NCBI RefSeq assembly: GCF_003350545.1
Contig: NZ_QQBA01000005.1
Coordinates: 62,001 to 126,000, forward strand
Origin: Flavobacterium glaciei
GTDB lineage: Bacteria > Bacteroidota > Bacteroidia > Flavobacteriales > Flavobacteriaceae
Direction: 5' to 3'
Length of the DNA stretch: 64,000 nucleotides
A program made the translations under genes and the position numbers. Positions 18,601 to 26,905 of the stretch are shown in pieces. The notes under the pieces were generated by a model, which was not told the origin of the DNA, made no database searches, and saw only the letters and a program-made list of their open reading frames with translations. Position 1 is the first letter of the stretch. Each line of letters begins with the position of its first letter.

Positions 18601-19161
18601 ATGGATATTATTTTTCAAACATGGTCCTGGTACGTTTCCGGTTTTTTGATAGGCTTGATTATGTTAGCGCTTATTTATTTCGGAAAATCTTTTGGAATGT
18701 CTTCTAATTTACGTTCGCTTTGTTCTATGGCGGGCTTGGGCAAACGAGTAGCTTTTTTTGATTTTGACTGGAGAGAACAACGCTGGAATTTAGTAGTCGT
18801 TCTTGGCGCTATGTTAGGCGGTTTTGTTGCCGTTAATTTTATGAGTGATGCTTCAAATGTAGACATTAACCCTAAAACTATTGAACAGTTAGCAATATTA
18901 GGTATTGATGCGCCAAACGGAAAATTAATGCCAGATGCACTTTTTGGAATAGCCATTTTAGAATCTCCAAAAAGTATTTTTATACTGCTTATTGGTGGGG
19001 TTTTGATTGGTTTTGGCTCTCGCTATGCTGGTGGTTGTACATCAGGACATGCAATTTCAGGCTTGAGTAATTTGCAAATTCCCTCTTTGAAAGCGGTAAT
19101 TGGTTTCTTCATCGGTGGATTGATAATGGCGCATTTTTTATTGCCATTAATTGTAAATTAG
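18601..19161 (+). CDS. YeeE/YedE family sulfur-compound transporter, first subunit
   Basis: 186 residues from the corrected start MDIIFQTWSWYV, with about four to five hydrophobic segments. The repeat signature GFGSRYAGGCTSGHAISGLS contains the conserved Cys that in TsuA-type (YeeE) proteins passes thiosulfate through the membrane. The gene encodes one half of the usual YeeE/YedE protein; the second half is the next gene, 36 bases downstream. The pair probably imports thiosulfate or a related sulfur species, but the substrate is inferred from the family only. Confidence 0.88.
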   Translation: MDIIFQTWSWYVSGFLIGLIMLALIYFGKSFGMSSNLRSLCSMAGLGKRVAFFDFDWREQRWNLVVVLGAMLGGFVAVNFMSDASNVDINPKTIEQLAILGIDAPNGKLMPDALFGIAILESPKSIFILLIGGVLIGFGSRYAGGCTSGHAISGLSNLQIPSLKAVIGFFIGGLIMAHFLLPLIVN

Positions 19162-19197
19162 GCAAGCAATCATCATTTAAAATTTAAAATTAAAAGC

Positions 19198-19614
19198 ATG
19201 AAAAATATACTAAAATATTTATTAGTTGGATTTGTTTTCGGAATTGTCCTGACTAAATCTGAAGCTGTTTCTTGGTATCGCATTTACGAGATGTTTCAAT
19301 TTCAGTCGTTCCACATGTTCGGAATTATTTCTGTTGCTATCTTGACAGGAATTATTGGGATTCAAATTATTAAACGAAATAATATCAAAGATATAAAAGG
19401 AGAATCTATAGAAATTCCAGATAAAGAAAAAGGATCTGCTCGATACTGGATTGGCGGATTGTTTTTTGGTTTGGGTTGGGCTTTAGTAGGTTCTTGCCCC
19501 GGTCCAATATTTATCTTGCTTGGTGCAGGTTTTTGGACTGTTCTGATAGTGCTTTTCGGTGCGCTTTTGGGAACTTATTTATACGGATTATTGAAAAATA
19601 AATTACCTCATTAA
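19198..19614 (+). CDS. YeeE/YedE transporter, second subunit (DUF6691 type)
   Basis: 138 residues with four hydrophobic helices. The second-half signature is GGLFFGLGWALVGSCPGP, again with a conserved Cys that pairs with the GGCTSGH motif of the upstream protein. Two-gene YeeE/YedE systems of this kind are widespread in Bacteroidota, often beside sulfur-oxidising or rhodanese genes; here no such partner is adjacent. Likely co-transcribed with the upstream half. Confidence 0.88.
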   Translation: MKNILKYLLVGFVFGIVLTKSEAVSWYRIYEMFQFQSFHMFGIISVAILTGIIGIQIIKRNNIKDIKGESIEIPDKEKGSARYWIGGLFFGLGWALVGSCPGPIFILLGAGFWTVLIVLFGALLGTYLYGLLKNKLPH

Positions 19615-19636
19615 AAAAAAAATATTGATGTCAAAG

Positions 19637-19668
19637 TAGCATTCTCTTATGAAAATGCTATTTTTTTG
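19637..19668. terminator. Terminator between convergent genes
   Basis: Stem TAGCATT/AATGCTA followed by eight T on the plus strand. It ends the sulfur-transporter operon and overlaps the last codons of the convergent lysoplasmalogenase-like gene. Confidence 0.75.
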
Positions 19669-20329
19669 TGTTTAGTTTCAAAATGCCATCAACAATCAAA
19701 TATTGTGCAATTAAGTAAGTTGCCATAATAAGTATGGAACTGTATTGTAATGGTGCATAAAATTTATCAAAAGCTAAAAGACTATCTGAAGCTACAAAAA
19801 CGATAGCACCAATTAAAATATATATACTGGCAGGTTTTTGCCAGTTTAAAAAGCCTTTGAGTGCAAATAATAACATAATTGAAATTGTGAGTGCATATAG
19901 GAACACAGGAATTTTCAAGTCTCCCAAACTTGGTAATAAAATCAGCATCATTACAATTAAATAGAAGGCAATTGCTGTAACTCCTATCCAGAAAATGATT
20001 TTACTTTTCTTTAAATAAATCTTTAATTGTTTGCTGAACAGTATAATATAAGAAATGTGTGAAAGTAAAAAAGCAATCAATCCAGCTATAAAATATAATT
20101 CTTCATTGTCAGCAAACATCAAAATAATGTCACCAATCCACGACAAAATCAAAGCTGTTAAAAGAATTCTTTGCGTGTTGAATTTTTCGTGTACATAAAC
20201 AGCCAGAATTAGAAACGGTAATAAAAATGGTTTCAAATACCAAGCTGCATCTTCACGACCAATAAAAATGATTAAAAGATAAATAATACTAAATCCCAGA
20301 AAACTGTTTAATATATGGTTGCTTTTCAT
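19658..20329 (-). CDS. YhhN/TMEM86 family protein, lysoplasmalogenase-like
   Basis: 223 residues and about eight membrane segments. YhhN family features are visible: WYLKPFLLPFLIL near the N-terminus, LSWIGDIILMF, FIAGLIAFLLSHISYIILF and GAIVFVASDSLLAF. Characterised animal members (TMEM86A/B) hydrolyse the vinyl-ether bond of lysoplasmalogens; the bacterial activity is inferred from homology. It starts nine bases after the stop of an alkylglycerol-monooxygenase-like gene, which suggests that both act on ether lipids in the membrane. Confidence 0.85.
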   Translation of the reverse strand: MKSNHILNSFLGFSIIYLLIIFIGREDAAWYLKPFLLPFLILAVYVHEKFNTQRILLTALILSWIGDIILMFADNEELYFIAGLIAFLLSHISYIILFSKQLKIYLKKSKIIFWIGVTAIAFYLIVMMLILLPSLGDLKIPVFLYALTISIMLLFALKGFLNWQKPASIYILIGAIVFVASDSLLAFDKFYAPLQYSSILIMATYLIAQYLIVDGILKLNTKK

Positions 20330-20338
20330 TTTTTATTT

Positions 20339-21610
20339 TTAAGATTGAGCTACAATCATTGTTTCTTTTTCAAAATTACTATTGACAAAATATATTGTTA
20401 CTGCCAAGGATAAAAGTAGGTAACCGCCAATACTATAGCTAGCAAAAGGAAAGAGTTGGTCCATGCCAAACCAATCTCCAAAATAGAAAATCACTCCAAT
20501 TCCAAATACAAACCGGATACTTTCCCAAAATAAAGATATTTTTCGAGTGTCCATAAGTTCTGTGTAACTGTAGACGGTAAGGAAAATGAATGCTCCGTAA
20601 ATAAAAACATTTGGTAATCCTATTATGGCAATCGAATTGTAAAGATAACTAATTAGTAATAAAGTAATAATAGCTTGAAATAAGGACCAGTACATCAGTT
20701 TTTTAGAATGTTGTACACCGTATTTTTCAAAATCATAGACATTAGTGATTTTAGTTACGGGATATTTTTCTTCAAAGTTTTCGGGACGCCAGCCTGTTGG
20801 TTTAAACCAAATAGTAAACTTGTCTTTCCAGTTTTCGGCACGCCAAGCATCTGTAATCAGTAATGATAAATGCTGAAAATTAATCCGAATTGGATTCCAA
20901 GTTCTAGCTGGTCTTGTAATTCCAAAAACAGGTGGAACAGTTTCTAATTCTGCTTGAAAAGTACCAAATAATTTATCCCAAATAATGAATATTTGTGAAT
21001 GATTCTTATCCATGTATTCAGGATTTATAGCATGATGAACCCTGTGATGCGATGGAGAAACAAGTATGTTTTCCAGAAAACCAATTTTTTTTATGTGCTT
21101 GGTATGATACCAGAATTGAAGAAATAAATGAATAGGAAGTGTTATAGCAATCACTTTAGAGGGAACTCCTAAAAGAGCAGCCGGAATTAATAAAAATGTA
21201 AATAGATTTACAAAACTGGAAACAGGTTGGCGTAGGGCACAGGCTAAATTGAATTCCTCACTACTGTGATGAATGGCATGTTTGTTCCATAAAAAATTAA
21301 TTTGATGCGACAAACGATGACTCCAATATCCATAAAAGTCGATTGCAATAAATCCAATAAAATAGGTTAAAAAGGTTGCTTGTAGATCAATAATAGCTAT
21401 TTTAGAGACTATCCAATCATAAGAAACTAGCGTTATACTAAGTCCTAAAACATCTTTTAAGGAGTTAATCATTCCAGAGCTTACGCTAGAAACAGAATCC
21501 ATGTTAGGAGCAGTATCTTCGCCTTTGTAATGCCCGTATATTTTTTCGAAAATAATTAATATCAAAAAAATGGGCATTACAAACACTAAAATTTTACCGT
21601 ATTCTTCCAT
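20339..21610 (-). CDS. Fatty acid hydroxylase superfamily protein, alkylglycerol monooxygenase-like
   Basis: 423 residues, polytopic, with the eight-histidine diiron pattern of the superfamily: HRLSH (98-102), HAIHHSSEEFNLACALRQ (from 111), further His at 161, 169 and 172, and SHHRVHHAINPEYMDKNHS (HHRVHH 188-193), then IIWDKLFGTFQAE. The HHSSEEFNL..ALRQ and IIWDK.FGTF stretches are close to animal alkylglycerol monooxygenase (AGMO/TMEM195), which opens the ether bond of alkylglycerols, rather than to sterol desaturases. Long C-terminal hydrophobic region. A candidate -7 box (TATATTTG complement, 21630-21637) lies 20 bases upstream. Substrate not proven. Confidence 0.86.
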   Translation of the reverse strand: MEEYGKILVFVMPIFLILIIFEKIYGHYKGEDTAPNMDSVSSVSSGMINSLKDVLGLSITLVSYDWIVSKIAIIDLQATFLTYFIGFIAIDFYGYWSHRLSHQINFLWNKHAIHHSSEEFNLACALRQPVSSFVNLFTFLLIPAALLGVPSKVIAITLPIHLFLQFWYHTKHIKKIGFLENILVSPSHHRVHHAINPEYMDKNHSQIFIIWDKLFGTFQAELETVPPVFGITRPARTWNPIRINFQHLSLLITDAWRAENWKDKFTIWFKPTGWRPENFEEKYPVTKITNVYDFEKYGVQHSKKLMYWSLFQAIITLLLISYLYNSIAIIGLPNVFIYGAFIFLTVYSYTELMDTRKISLFWESIRFVFGIGVIFYFGDWFGMDQLFPFASYSIGGYLLLSLAVTIYFVNSNFEKETMIVAQS

Positions 21611-21705
21611 AAAAACACTTTTTTTTATTCAAATATAGAATAAAAGCGAATGTTTTTTGAATTATTCACAGTAATTTATTTTTTAAAGGGAAGCACTTAT
21701 TGTTT

Positions 21706-21981
21706 TTAAATTATCTCTGCATTTATTCCTGCTTCTAATAATTGAGTGCATTGTGGTTTTAATTTATCGTAAGGACCCGTTTTTACGGTACACTTTCCGT
21801 TGTAATGCACAATTAATGAACATTGCTCTGCTTGTTCTGGAGTGTGATTACAAACGCGAATCAAAGTTTCAATAACATGGTCAAACGTATTTACATCATC
21901 ATTGTAAACTACGATTTCATTATCTAAACTAACTGTTTCTTTTACACTTACACTTTCTCTTACTTTTTCTTTAGTACTCAT
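21706..21981 (-). CDS. clpS: ATP-dependent Clp protease adaptor ClpS
   Basis: 91 residues. ClpS delivers N-degron substrates to the ClpA/C unfoldase. The core carries VVYNDDVNTFDHVIETL (substrate pocket Asn-Asp) and HTPEQAEQCSLIVHYNGKC, then the helix-strand end LLEAGINAEII. A polar Ser/Val-rich extension makes up the first 20 residues. It lies 45 bases downstream of prmA on the same strand and is probably in its operon. Confidence 0.93.
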   Translation of the reverse strand: MSTKEKVRESVSVKETVSLDNEIVVYNDDVNTFDHVIETLIRVCNHTPEQAEQCSLIVHYNGKCTVKTGPYDKLKPQCTQLLEAGINAEII

Positions 21982-22026
21982 TTTGTAGGTTTTTGTACTT
22001 TCGTAATTAATAAAAAATTAGTAGCA

Positions 22027-22860
22027 CTAATTTACATATTTTAAAGACACCCAATTGTTTCTTTCAAATTTTTTAACATAAGTTAATCCTTTTTCAGTAC
22101 AAGAAGCATCTATAAAGGGAATGTCCTCTTGATAGAAACCACTTAAAAGTAATGTTCCATTAGGATTTAAACTGTCAACATAACTTTGCATATCGTTCAA
22201 CAAGATGTTTCTGTTGATATTAGCAATAATTAAATCGTATTTTTTGCCTTCTAACAATGCTGCTTCACCTTCATAAACTGTGATGTGTTTACAATTATTG
22301 CGTTGTGCATTTTCAATTGAATTCAAATAACACCAATTATCAATATCAATGGCGTCAATAGGTTGAGCTCCTTTCATCTCGGCAAGTATTGCTAAAATGG
22401 CAGTTCCACATCCCATGTCCAGTGTTTTCATACCCTTAACATCTATTTCTAATAAATGCTGAATCATCATGTGAGTGGTTTCATGATGACCTGTACCAAA
22501 ACTCATTTTTGGTTCAATAACAATATCGAATTCGGCATCTGTTTTTGGGTGAAAAGGAGCTCGTACATGACAATTCCCATCAACATCTATCGCTTCAAAA
22601 TTCTTTTCCCATTCTTCATTCCAGTTGACTTGTTCGATTTCTTCGAATGTATAATCAATCGTAAATTCTTCAGATTGTAAAATATGAATGTCATCCAGAA
22701 TCATTTCATCCCATAAATCTTTTTGTACAAAAGCTGAAATTCCAGTTTCAGTTTCTGTAAAACTCTCAAATGCTTTTTCTCCCAGTTCTGCGATTAATAT
22801 TTCAGAACCTAGTTCTTTAGGCTCAATAGTAAAATGGTATCCAATATATATGTTTGACAT
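22027..22860 (-). CDS. prmA: Ribosomal protein L11 methyltransferase
   Basis: 277 residues, usual length. PrmA trimethylates ribosomal protein L11 with S-adenosylmethionine. The N-terminal L11-binding region contains NWNEEWEKNFEAIDV. The methyltransferase domain has FGTGHHETTHMMIQHL, MKTLDMGCGTAILAILAEM (motif I), DAIDIDNWCYLNSIENA and DLIIANINRNILL (motif IV). A -7 box is 15 bases upstream of the start. Confidence 0.95.
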   Translation of the reverse strand: MSNIYIGYHFTIEPKELGSEILIAELGEKAFESFTETETGISAFVQKDLWDEMILDDIHILQSEEFTIDYTFEEIEQVNWNEEWEKNFEAIDVDGNCHVRAPFHPKTDAEFDIVIEPKMSFGTGHHETTHMMIQHLLEIDVKGMKTLDMGCGTAILAILAEMKGAQPIDAIDIDNWCYLNSIENAQRNNCKHITVYEGEAALLEGKKYDLIIANINRNILLNDMQSYVDSLNPNGTLLLSGFYQEDIPFIDASCTEKGLTYVKKFERNNWVSLKYVN

Positions 22861-22874
22861 GTTTATTTTTTTTG

Positions 22875-22882
22875 CAAAGGTA
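22875..22882 (-). promoter_or_regulatory. Promoter -7 box of prmA
   Basis: TACCTTTG on the minus strand, giving a leader of about 8 bases. It shares the 95-base gap with the divergent porin promoter. Confidence 0.5.
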
Positions 22883-22903
22883 GCAATCGCTATTTAAACC
22901 ACA

Positions 22904-22932
22904 TTTGTAAATCAAATTTTATTTTACATTTG
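22904..22932 (+). promoter_or_regulatory. Promoter of the porin gene
   Basis: TTTG at 22904-22907, a 17-base spacer and TACATTTG at 22925-22932 fit the Bacteroidota consensus; the leader would be about 17 bases. Confidence 0.65.
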
Positions 22933-22955
22933 TTATCTTAAGTTACAACTACACA

Positions 22956-24179
22956 ATGAAAGAGATTTTCTTATTTTTTGTTTTTATTTTTAGCATTGTT
23001 TGCAATGCTCAAGTTACCATAAAACAAAATAAACAGGATAATGATCTAAAATTATCGGCCCTTCCATATTATAGTTTTGGTAAAGGAATAGGAATGACTT
23101 CTCCAGACAGTTTATACCAATTGAATATTCGTTTTCGAATGCAAAACAGAGTTACATATACTGAAAATGAAGGTGAAGATGGCGTTTATGATGGGCAAAT
23201 TAGACGTTTGCGTTTGCGATTAGACGGATATGTAGGTTCACCAAAATTTTTATATGCAGTACAATTATCGTTTGCTCCTGGCGATGTAGGTGAAATTCAA
23301 GAAGGAGAGAATATTAATATTATTCGAGATGCTGTTGTTTTTTACAGACCTAATAATCACTGGAATATCAGTTTTGGGCAAACAAAATTACCTGGTAATC
23401 GTCAGCGTGTAAATTCTTCGGGAGGTCTTCAATTAACGGATCGTTCCATTAATAACGCCAGATTTACAATTGATAGGGATTTTGGCTTTCAAGTTCATAA
23501 TATGAATGAATTTCAAGATAAATTTTCCTATAATTTCAAGACTGCTGTTTCAACAGGTGAAGGACGTAATATAACAGGAAATGCAGATGCAGGAGTTGCT
23601 GTAACCGGAAAAGTAGAGTTGTTGCCTTTTGGAGCTTTTTCTAGGGATGGAACCTATTTTGAAGGGGATATTGTACGAGAAAAAAAGCCAAAACTGATGC
23701 TTTCAGGAGCTTTTCAGCAAAATAATCATGCTAAAAGAACACAAGGACAATTAGGGAATGATTTGTTTGAATCTCGCACCATGAAATCAATTATGTTAGA
23801 TGCTATGCTGAAATACAACGGTTGGTCTGCCATGTCTAGTTATATGTCTAGAACTACTTCCGATAATGCTGTTACTTTTAACCCGGATGACACTACGCAA
23901 TCTAATTATGTATATGTGGGTAATGGATTTGATCATCATTTGAGTTATAATTTCCCTTCCAATTACGAAATTATTGGTCGGTATTCCACTCAAAAAGTAG
24001 GAGATGACATTAGGTCTTTGGCTCCAAATTCTAAACAATACACTATCGGTTTGACTAAATATGTTTGGGAGCACACTTTTAAGTTACAAACTGAATTAAC
24101 TTTTGATACTTTAAATTATTTTGACGGAAGAATTAACAATAATTGGTATTTGCGTTTTCAGGTAGAAATAGGAATTTAA
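22956..24179 (+). CDS. Outer-membrane porin, OprO/OprP (phosphate-selective) family
   Basis: 407 residues with signal peptide IFLFFVFIFSIVCNAQ. The family's first strands are recognisable: YQLNIRFRMQNRVTY, QIRRLRLRLDGYVGSPKF and YAVQLSFAPGD, then WNISFGQTKLPGNRQRV. The protein ends with a C-terminal strand (WYLRFQVEIGI) suited to BAM insertion. A 16-stranded barrel is expected. Members pass phosphate, pyrophosphate or other anions, and the selectivity here is unknown. The gene sits alone on the plus strand inside a run of minus-strand housekeeping genes and has its own promoter and terminator. Confidence 0.88.
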   Translation: MKEIFLFFVFIFSIVCNAQVTIKQNKQDNDLKLSALPYYSFGKGIGMTSPDSLYQLNIRFRMQNRVTYTENEGEDGVYDGQIRRLRLRLDGYVGSPKFLYAVQLSFAPGDVGEIQEGENINIIRDAVVFYRPNNHWNISFGQTKLPGNRQRVNSSGGLQLTDRSINNARFTIDRDFGFQVHNMNEFQDKFSYNFKTAVSTGEGRNITGNADAGVAVTGKVELLPFGAFSRDGTYFEGDIVREKKPKLMLSGAFQQNNHAKRTQGQLGNDLFESRTMKSIMLDAMLKYNGWSAMSSYMSRTTSDNAVTFNPDDTTQSNYVYVGNGFDHHLSYNFPSNYEIIGRYSTQKVGDDIRSLAPNSKQYTIGLTKYVWEHTFKLQTELTFDTLNYFDGRINNNWYLRFQVEIGI

Positions 24180-24181
24180 AA

Positions 24182-24212
24182 AAAGCGGTGACATGAATCA
24201 CCGCTTTCTTTT
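24182..24212 (+). terminator. Terminator of the porin gene
   Basis: Perfect ten-base stem AAAGCGGTGA/TCACCGCTTT with loop CATGAA, then CTTTT. Confidence 0.9.
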
Positions 24213-24232
24213 ATGACTTTTTATTAGGAAAC

Positions 24233-24985
24233 TTAAATTGCATTTACAATTGCAACAAAATCATCTGCTTTTAGCGCAGCTCCACCAATAAGACCTCCGT
24301 CTACATCAGGTTTTGAGAATATTTCTTTTGCATTTTCAGGTTTTACACTTCCGCCATAAAGGATAGATACGTTTTCAGCAATATCACTTCCAAAAGCTTT
24401 ACGAACTGTTTCACGGATAAACTCATGCATTTCTTGTGCTTGTTCAGGAGAAGCTGTTTCTCCAGTTCCTATAGCCCAAACTGGCTCATAAGCTAAGATT
24501 ATACTTTCCCAATCTTTTGATTCAATATGAAATAATCCATCACGTAATTGGTTTTCTACAATATTAAAATGATTTTTTGATTGACGGTCTTTTAATTCTT
24601 CTCCAAAACAAAAGATTACTTTCATATCATGCTCTAATGCAGTATTTACCTTGCTTGCAATCAAAGCATCTGTTTCATTAAATATCGCTCTACGCTCTGA
24701 GTGTCCTAAAATTACGATATCAACACCAACACTTTTTAACATATCTGCTGAAATTTCGCCTGTAAAAGCACCACCTTCAGCTTGATGTACGTTTTGTGCA
24801 GCAACATCAATATTAGTAAACTCTAAATGATCTACAGCGGAAGCTAAGTTAACAAATGTTGGAGCTACAATAACTTGTGCTGTTGTGTCAGTTGGTATTT
24901 TAGCTATTAATTCATTCAATAAATCTTCAGTTTGTTCTGCATTTTTATGCATTTTCCAGTTACCGGCAACAATTTTCTTTCTCAT
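24233..24985 (-). CDS. tpiA: Triosephosphate isomerase
   Basis: 250 residues after start correction to MRKKIVAGNWKMHKN; the frame is open 18 codons further up, but that stretch matches no isomerase. The enzyme interconverts dihydroxyacetone phosphate and glyceraldehyde 3-phosphate in glycolysis. Catalytic features: Asn and Lys in GNWKMHKN, His in ILGHSERR, Glu in AYEPVWAIGTGE (loop 6 follows) and the phosphate site YGGSVKPENA and GGLIGGAAL. It lies downstream of a TlpA-type gene on the same strand. Confidence 0.97.
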   Translation of the reverse strand: MRKKIVAGNWKMHKNAEQTEDLLNELIAKIPTDTTAQVIVAPTFVNLASAVDHLEFTNIDVAAQNVHQAEGGAFTGEISADMLKSVGVDIVILGHSERRAIFNETDALIASKVNTALEHDMKVIFCFGEELKDRQSKNHFNIVENQLRDGLFHIESKDWESIILAYEPVWAIGTGETASPEQAQEMHEFIRETVRKAFGSDIAENVSILYGGSVKPENAKEIFSKPDVDGGLIGGAALKADDFVAIVNAI

Positions 24986-25055
24986 TTTAGTCGTATTATA
25001 TTTAGTTTTTGGTTTTAATTTTTTCTGAAACATTTGCAAATAATATTGCGAATGA

Positions 25056-25553
25056 TTATTTCAAACTTTTTAAGGTTTCATTGATTTTTTCAAAATCTGT
25101 TTCTATGGCACGGTATAAAACAATTTTTCCTTTTTTGTCTACAATGATGTATCTTGGAATCCAATCTACGTCAACTGCTTTTGCAAATACACCTTTCATT
25201 TGGTCATTTGCCATGAAATGTCCACCTTTTAACTCATGTTTTTCAATTCCAGCTTTCCATTTATCAGCAGTTTTATCCATTGAAATAAACAAGTAAGCAA
25301 CATCAGGATTGTTAGCTTGTAATTCTTTTAGTTTAGGCATTGCTTTTACACAATCGCCGCACCATGAAGCCCAAACTTCTATTACTAATGTCTTTCCTTT
25401 ATATTTTTTTAAAATATCCTTAAAAGCAACTTGACTTCCATCCGTGGCTAAAAGTGTTTCTGATAATGCTGTAGCGGAGAAATCAGTTTTTTGTGCATTT
25501 GATGTGCAAGAAAATGTGGCAAATGCAATTAATAATGCTATTAATTTTATCAT
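25056..25553 (-). CDS. TlpA-family thioredoxin-like lipoprotein
   Basis: 165 residues from the corrected start MIKLIALLIAFATFSC; Cys16 is the lipobox Cys, so the protein should be anchored to a membrane facing the periplasm. The thioredoxin fold has WASWCGDC with Cys65 and Cys68, cis-Pro in VDWIPRYIIVD, and a final helix. Periplasmic TlpA proteins reduce or exchange disulfides of partner proteins. The open frame extends ten codons further up, but a -7 box lies there, so the shorter start is chosen. Confidence 0.9.
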   Translation of the reverse strand: MIKLIALLIAFATFSCTSNAQKTDFSATALSETLLATDGSQVAFKDILKKYKGKTLVIEVWASWCGDCVKAMPKLKELQANNPDVAYLFISMDKTADKWKAGIEKHELKGGHFMANDQMKGVFAKAVDVDWIPRYIIVDKKGKIVLYRAIETDFEKINETLKSLK

Positions 25554-25570
25554 TTTAGTATTGTTTTTAA

Positions 25571-25578
25571 CAAAGTTA
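25571..25578 (-). promoter_or_regulatory. Promoter -7 box of the TlpA-type gene
   Basis: TAACTTTG on the minus strand predicts transcription from about 25564, between the upstream in-frame ATG at 25583 and the accepted start at 25553. No good -33 element is visible. Confidence 0.55.
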
Positions 25579-25729
25579 AACAAACAATTTGAATGCGGTA
25601 TAAAGAATAAGAAATTTTGAAAACATTATCCGAAATTGATAAAACAATAACGTTATAGTTTAAAAATAATTGAATGATATTAACGTCATGATTTCTCAGA
25701 ATAGCAATTGCCATTATTTTTTATACAAA

Positions 25730-25767
25730 AAAGTCGTAAAGTTTCCTGTTTTGGACTTTACGACTTT
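25730..25767 (-). terminator. Terminator of the DUF1599/BT_3928 operon
   Basis: Perfect 13-base stem AAAGTCGTAAAGT/ACTTTACGACTTT around a 12-base loop, followed on the minus strand by a run of T. It separates this operon from the TlpA-type gene; no other element was seen in the 25584-25785 gap. Confidence 0.88.
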
Positions 25768-25785
25768 ATAGTATTTATGGATAAT

Positions 25786-26886
25786 TTAGAATTTTAAATC
25801 TGCAATATCATTGTGATGAACTTTTTGTTTTATTGTTCCTTTTTCAATGAGAACGATACTTGGATTGGCTCTTTCAATCGTTTTTACCGTGATGGCATCA
25901 CAAAAATAAAAGTCAAATGTCAATCCGAATTGTTTTTTTGAAGCTGCTATTTCTTCTGGTGAAGAGGCTGTCATTGCGATTACCTGATATCCTTTTGCTT
26001 TAGCTTCTTGATTCAGTTTTTCCATTTTTTCCATTCCACTGTGATCTGCATTGACTAAATCATAAGCGGTAATCAACATCAATTTTGGTGATTCTAAAAA
26101 TTCATCTTTGTAATCAGAACCGTCTTTTTCCATTGTAAAATCATGAATAGGAGGAACGTAACCTTCTGAAATAACTTTGTCTTTTCGGTCTACAAATACA
26201 GCACCTTCCGGGATTGCCATCAAGTCTTTTTCAGTAAATTCTTTATCGACGCCACCTACTTTGTAAATGAAAACCATTTCTACCACTGATTTTTCAGCTC
26301 CGTCAGGAATTCGCATTCCTTTTTGAATATTGTTACCTACTTTATAAGGTCTGAAATCGATTATAGGCAAATGGTTTAAAACCCAATATCCCATAAGTGA
26401 TGATAAAAAGATACTGGCAAAAATAACTATGTTTTGTATATTATTTCTGAACAACGGTTTCACTAATTTTTGATTGAAAAATAATATCAAAATTAAGAAA
26501 AGTAAAACAATATCCTTAGTAAATGATTGCCAAGGAGTTAGTTTTAAAGCGTCTCCAAAACAACCACAATCTTTTACTACATTATAGTAAGCCGAATAAA
26601 AAGTGAGGAAAGTAAATAATACAATCAGAATTAGTAAACTCCAAACAGTGAATTTGGTTTTGTAACCAATAAGCAACATAATTCCTAAAACAACCTCTAG
26701 AATCACAAGAAATAAAGCAAGTGATAATGAAAGCGGTATAAAAATAGGCATGTTAAAAACGGGTTCACTAAAATATTCCGCTAATTTATAGGAGAACCCT
26801 ATCGGATCGTTGAGTTTTATCAAACCAGAAATAATGAACAGGATTCCAACGAAAATTCTAGAAAATTGAGTTATTATATTTTTCAT
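25786..26886 (-). CDS. DoxX/MauE-like membrane protein with thioredoxin-like C-terminus (BT_3928 family)
   Basis: 366 residues. The N-terminal half holds four DoxX-type membrane helices (ISRIFVGILFIISGLIKLNDP-like start, first helix ends LIKLNDP) and a periplasmic CGCFGD motif with Cys107 and Cys109. The C-terminal half is a soluble thioredoxin-fold region without CxxC (VIAMTASSPEEIAASKKQF; ANPSIVLIEKG). The architecture suggests handling of reductant or disulfides across the membrane, in line with the downstream TlpA-type gene. It follows DUF1599 by 19 bases. Function unproven. Confidence 0.85.
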   Translation of the reverse strand: MKNIITQFSRIFVGILFIISGLIKLNDPIGFSYKLAEYFSEPVFNMPIFIPLSLSLALFLVILEVVLGIMLLIGYKTKFTVWSLLILIVLFTFLTFYSAYYNVVKDCGCFGDALKLTPWQSFTKDIVLLFLILILFFNQKLVKPLFRNNIQNIVIFASIFLSSLMGYWVLNHLPIIDFRPYKVGNNIQKGMRIPDGAEKSVVEMVFIYKVGGVDKEFTEKDLMAIPEGAVFVDRKDKVISEGYVPPIHDFTMEKDGSDYKDEFLESPKLMLITAYDLVNADHSGMEKMEKLNQEAKAKGYQVIAMTASSPEEIAASKKQFGLTFDFYFCDAITVKTIERANPSIVLIEKGTIKQKVHHNDIADLKF

Positions 26887-26905
26887 ATTGAGTACTTAGT
26901 AGTTC

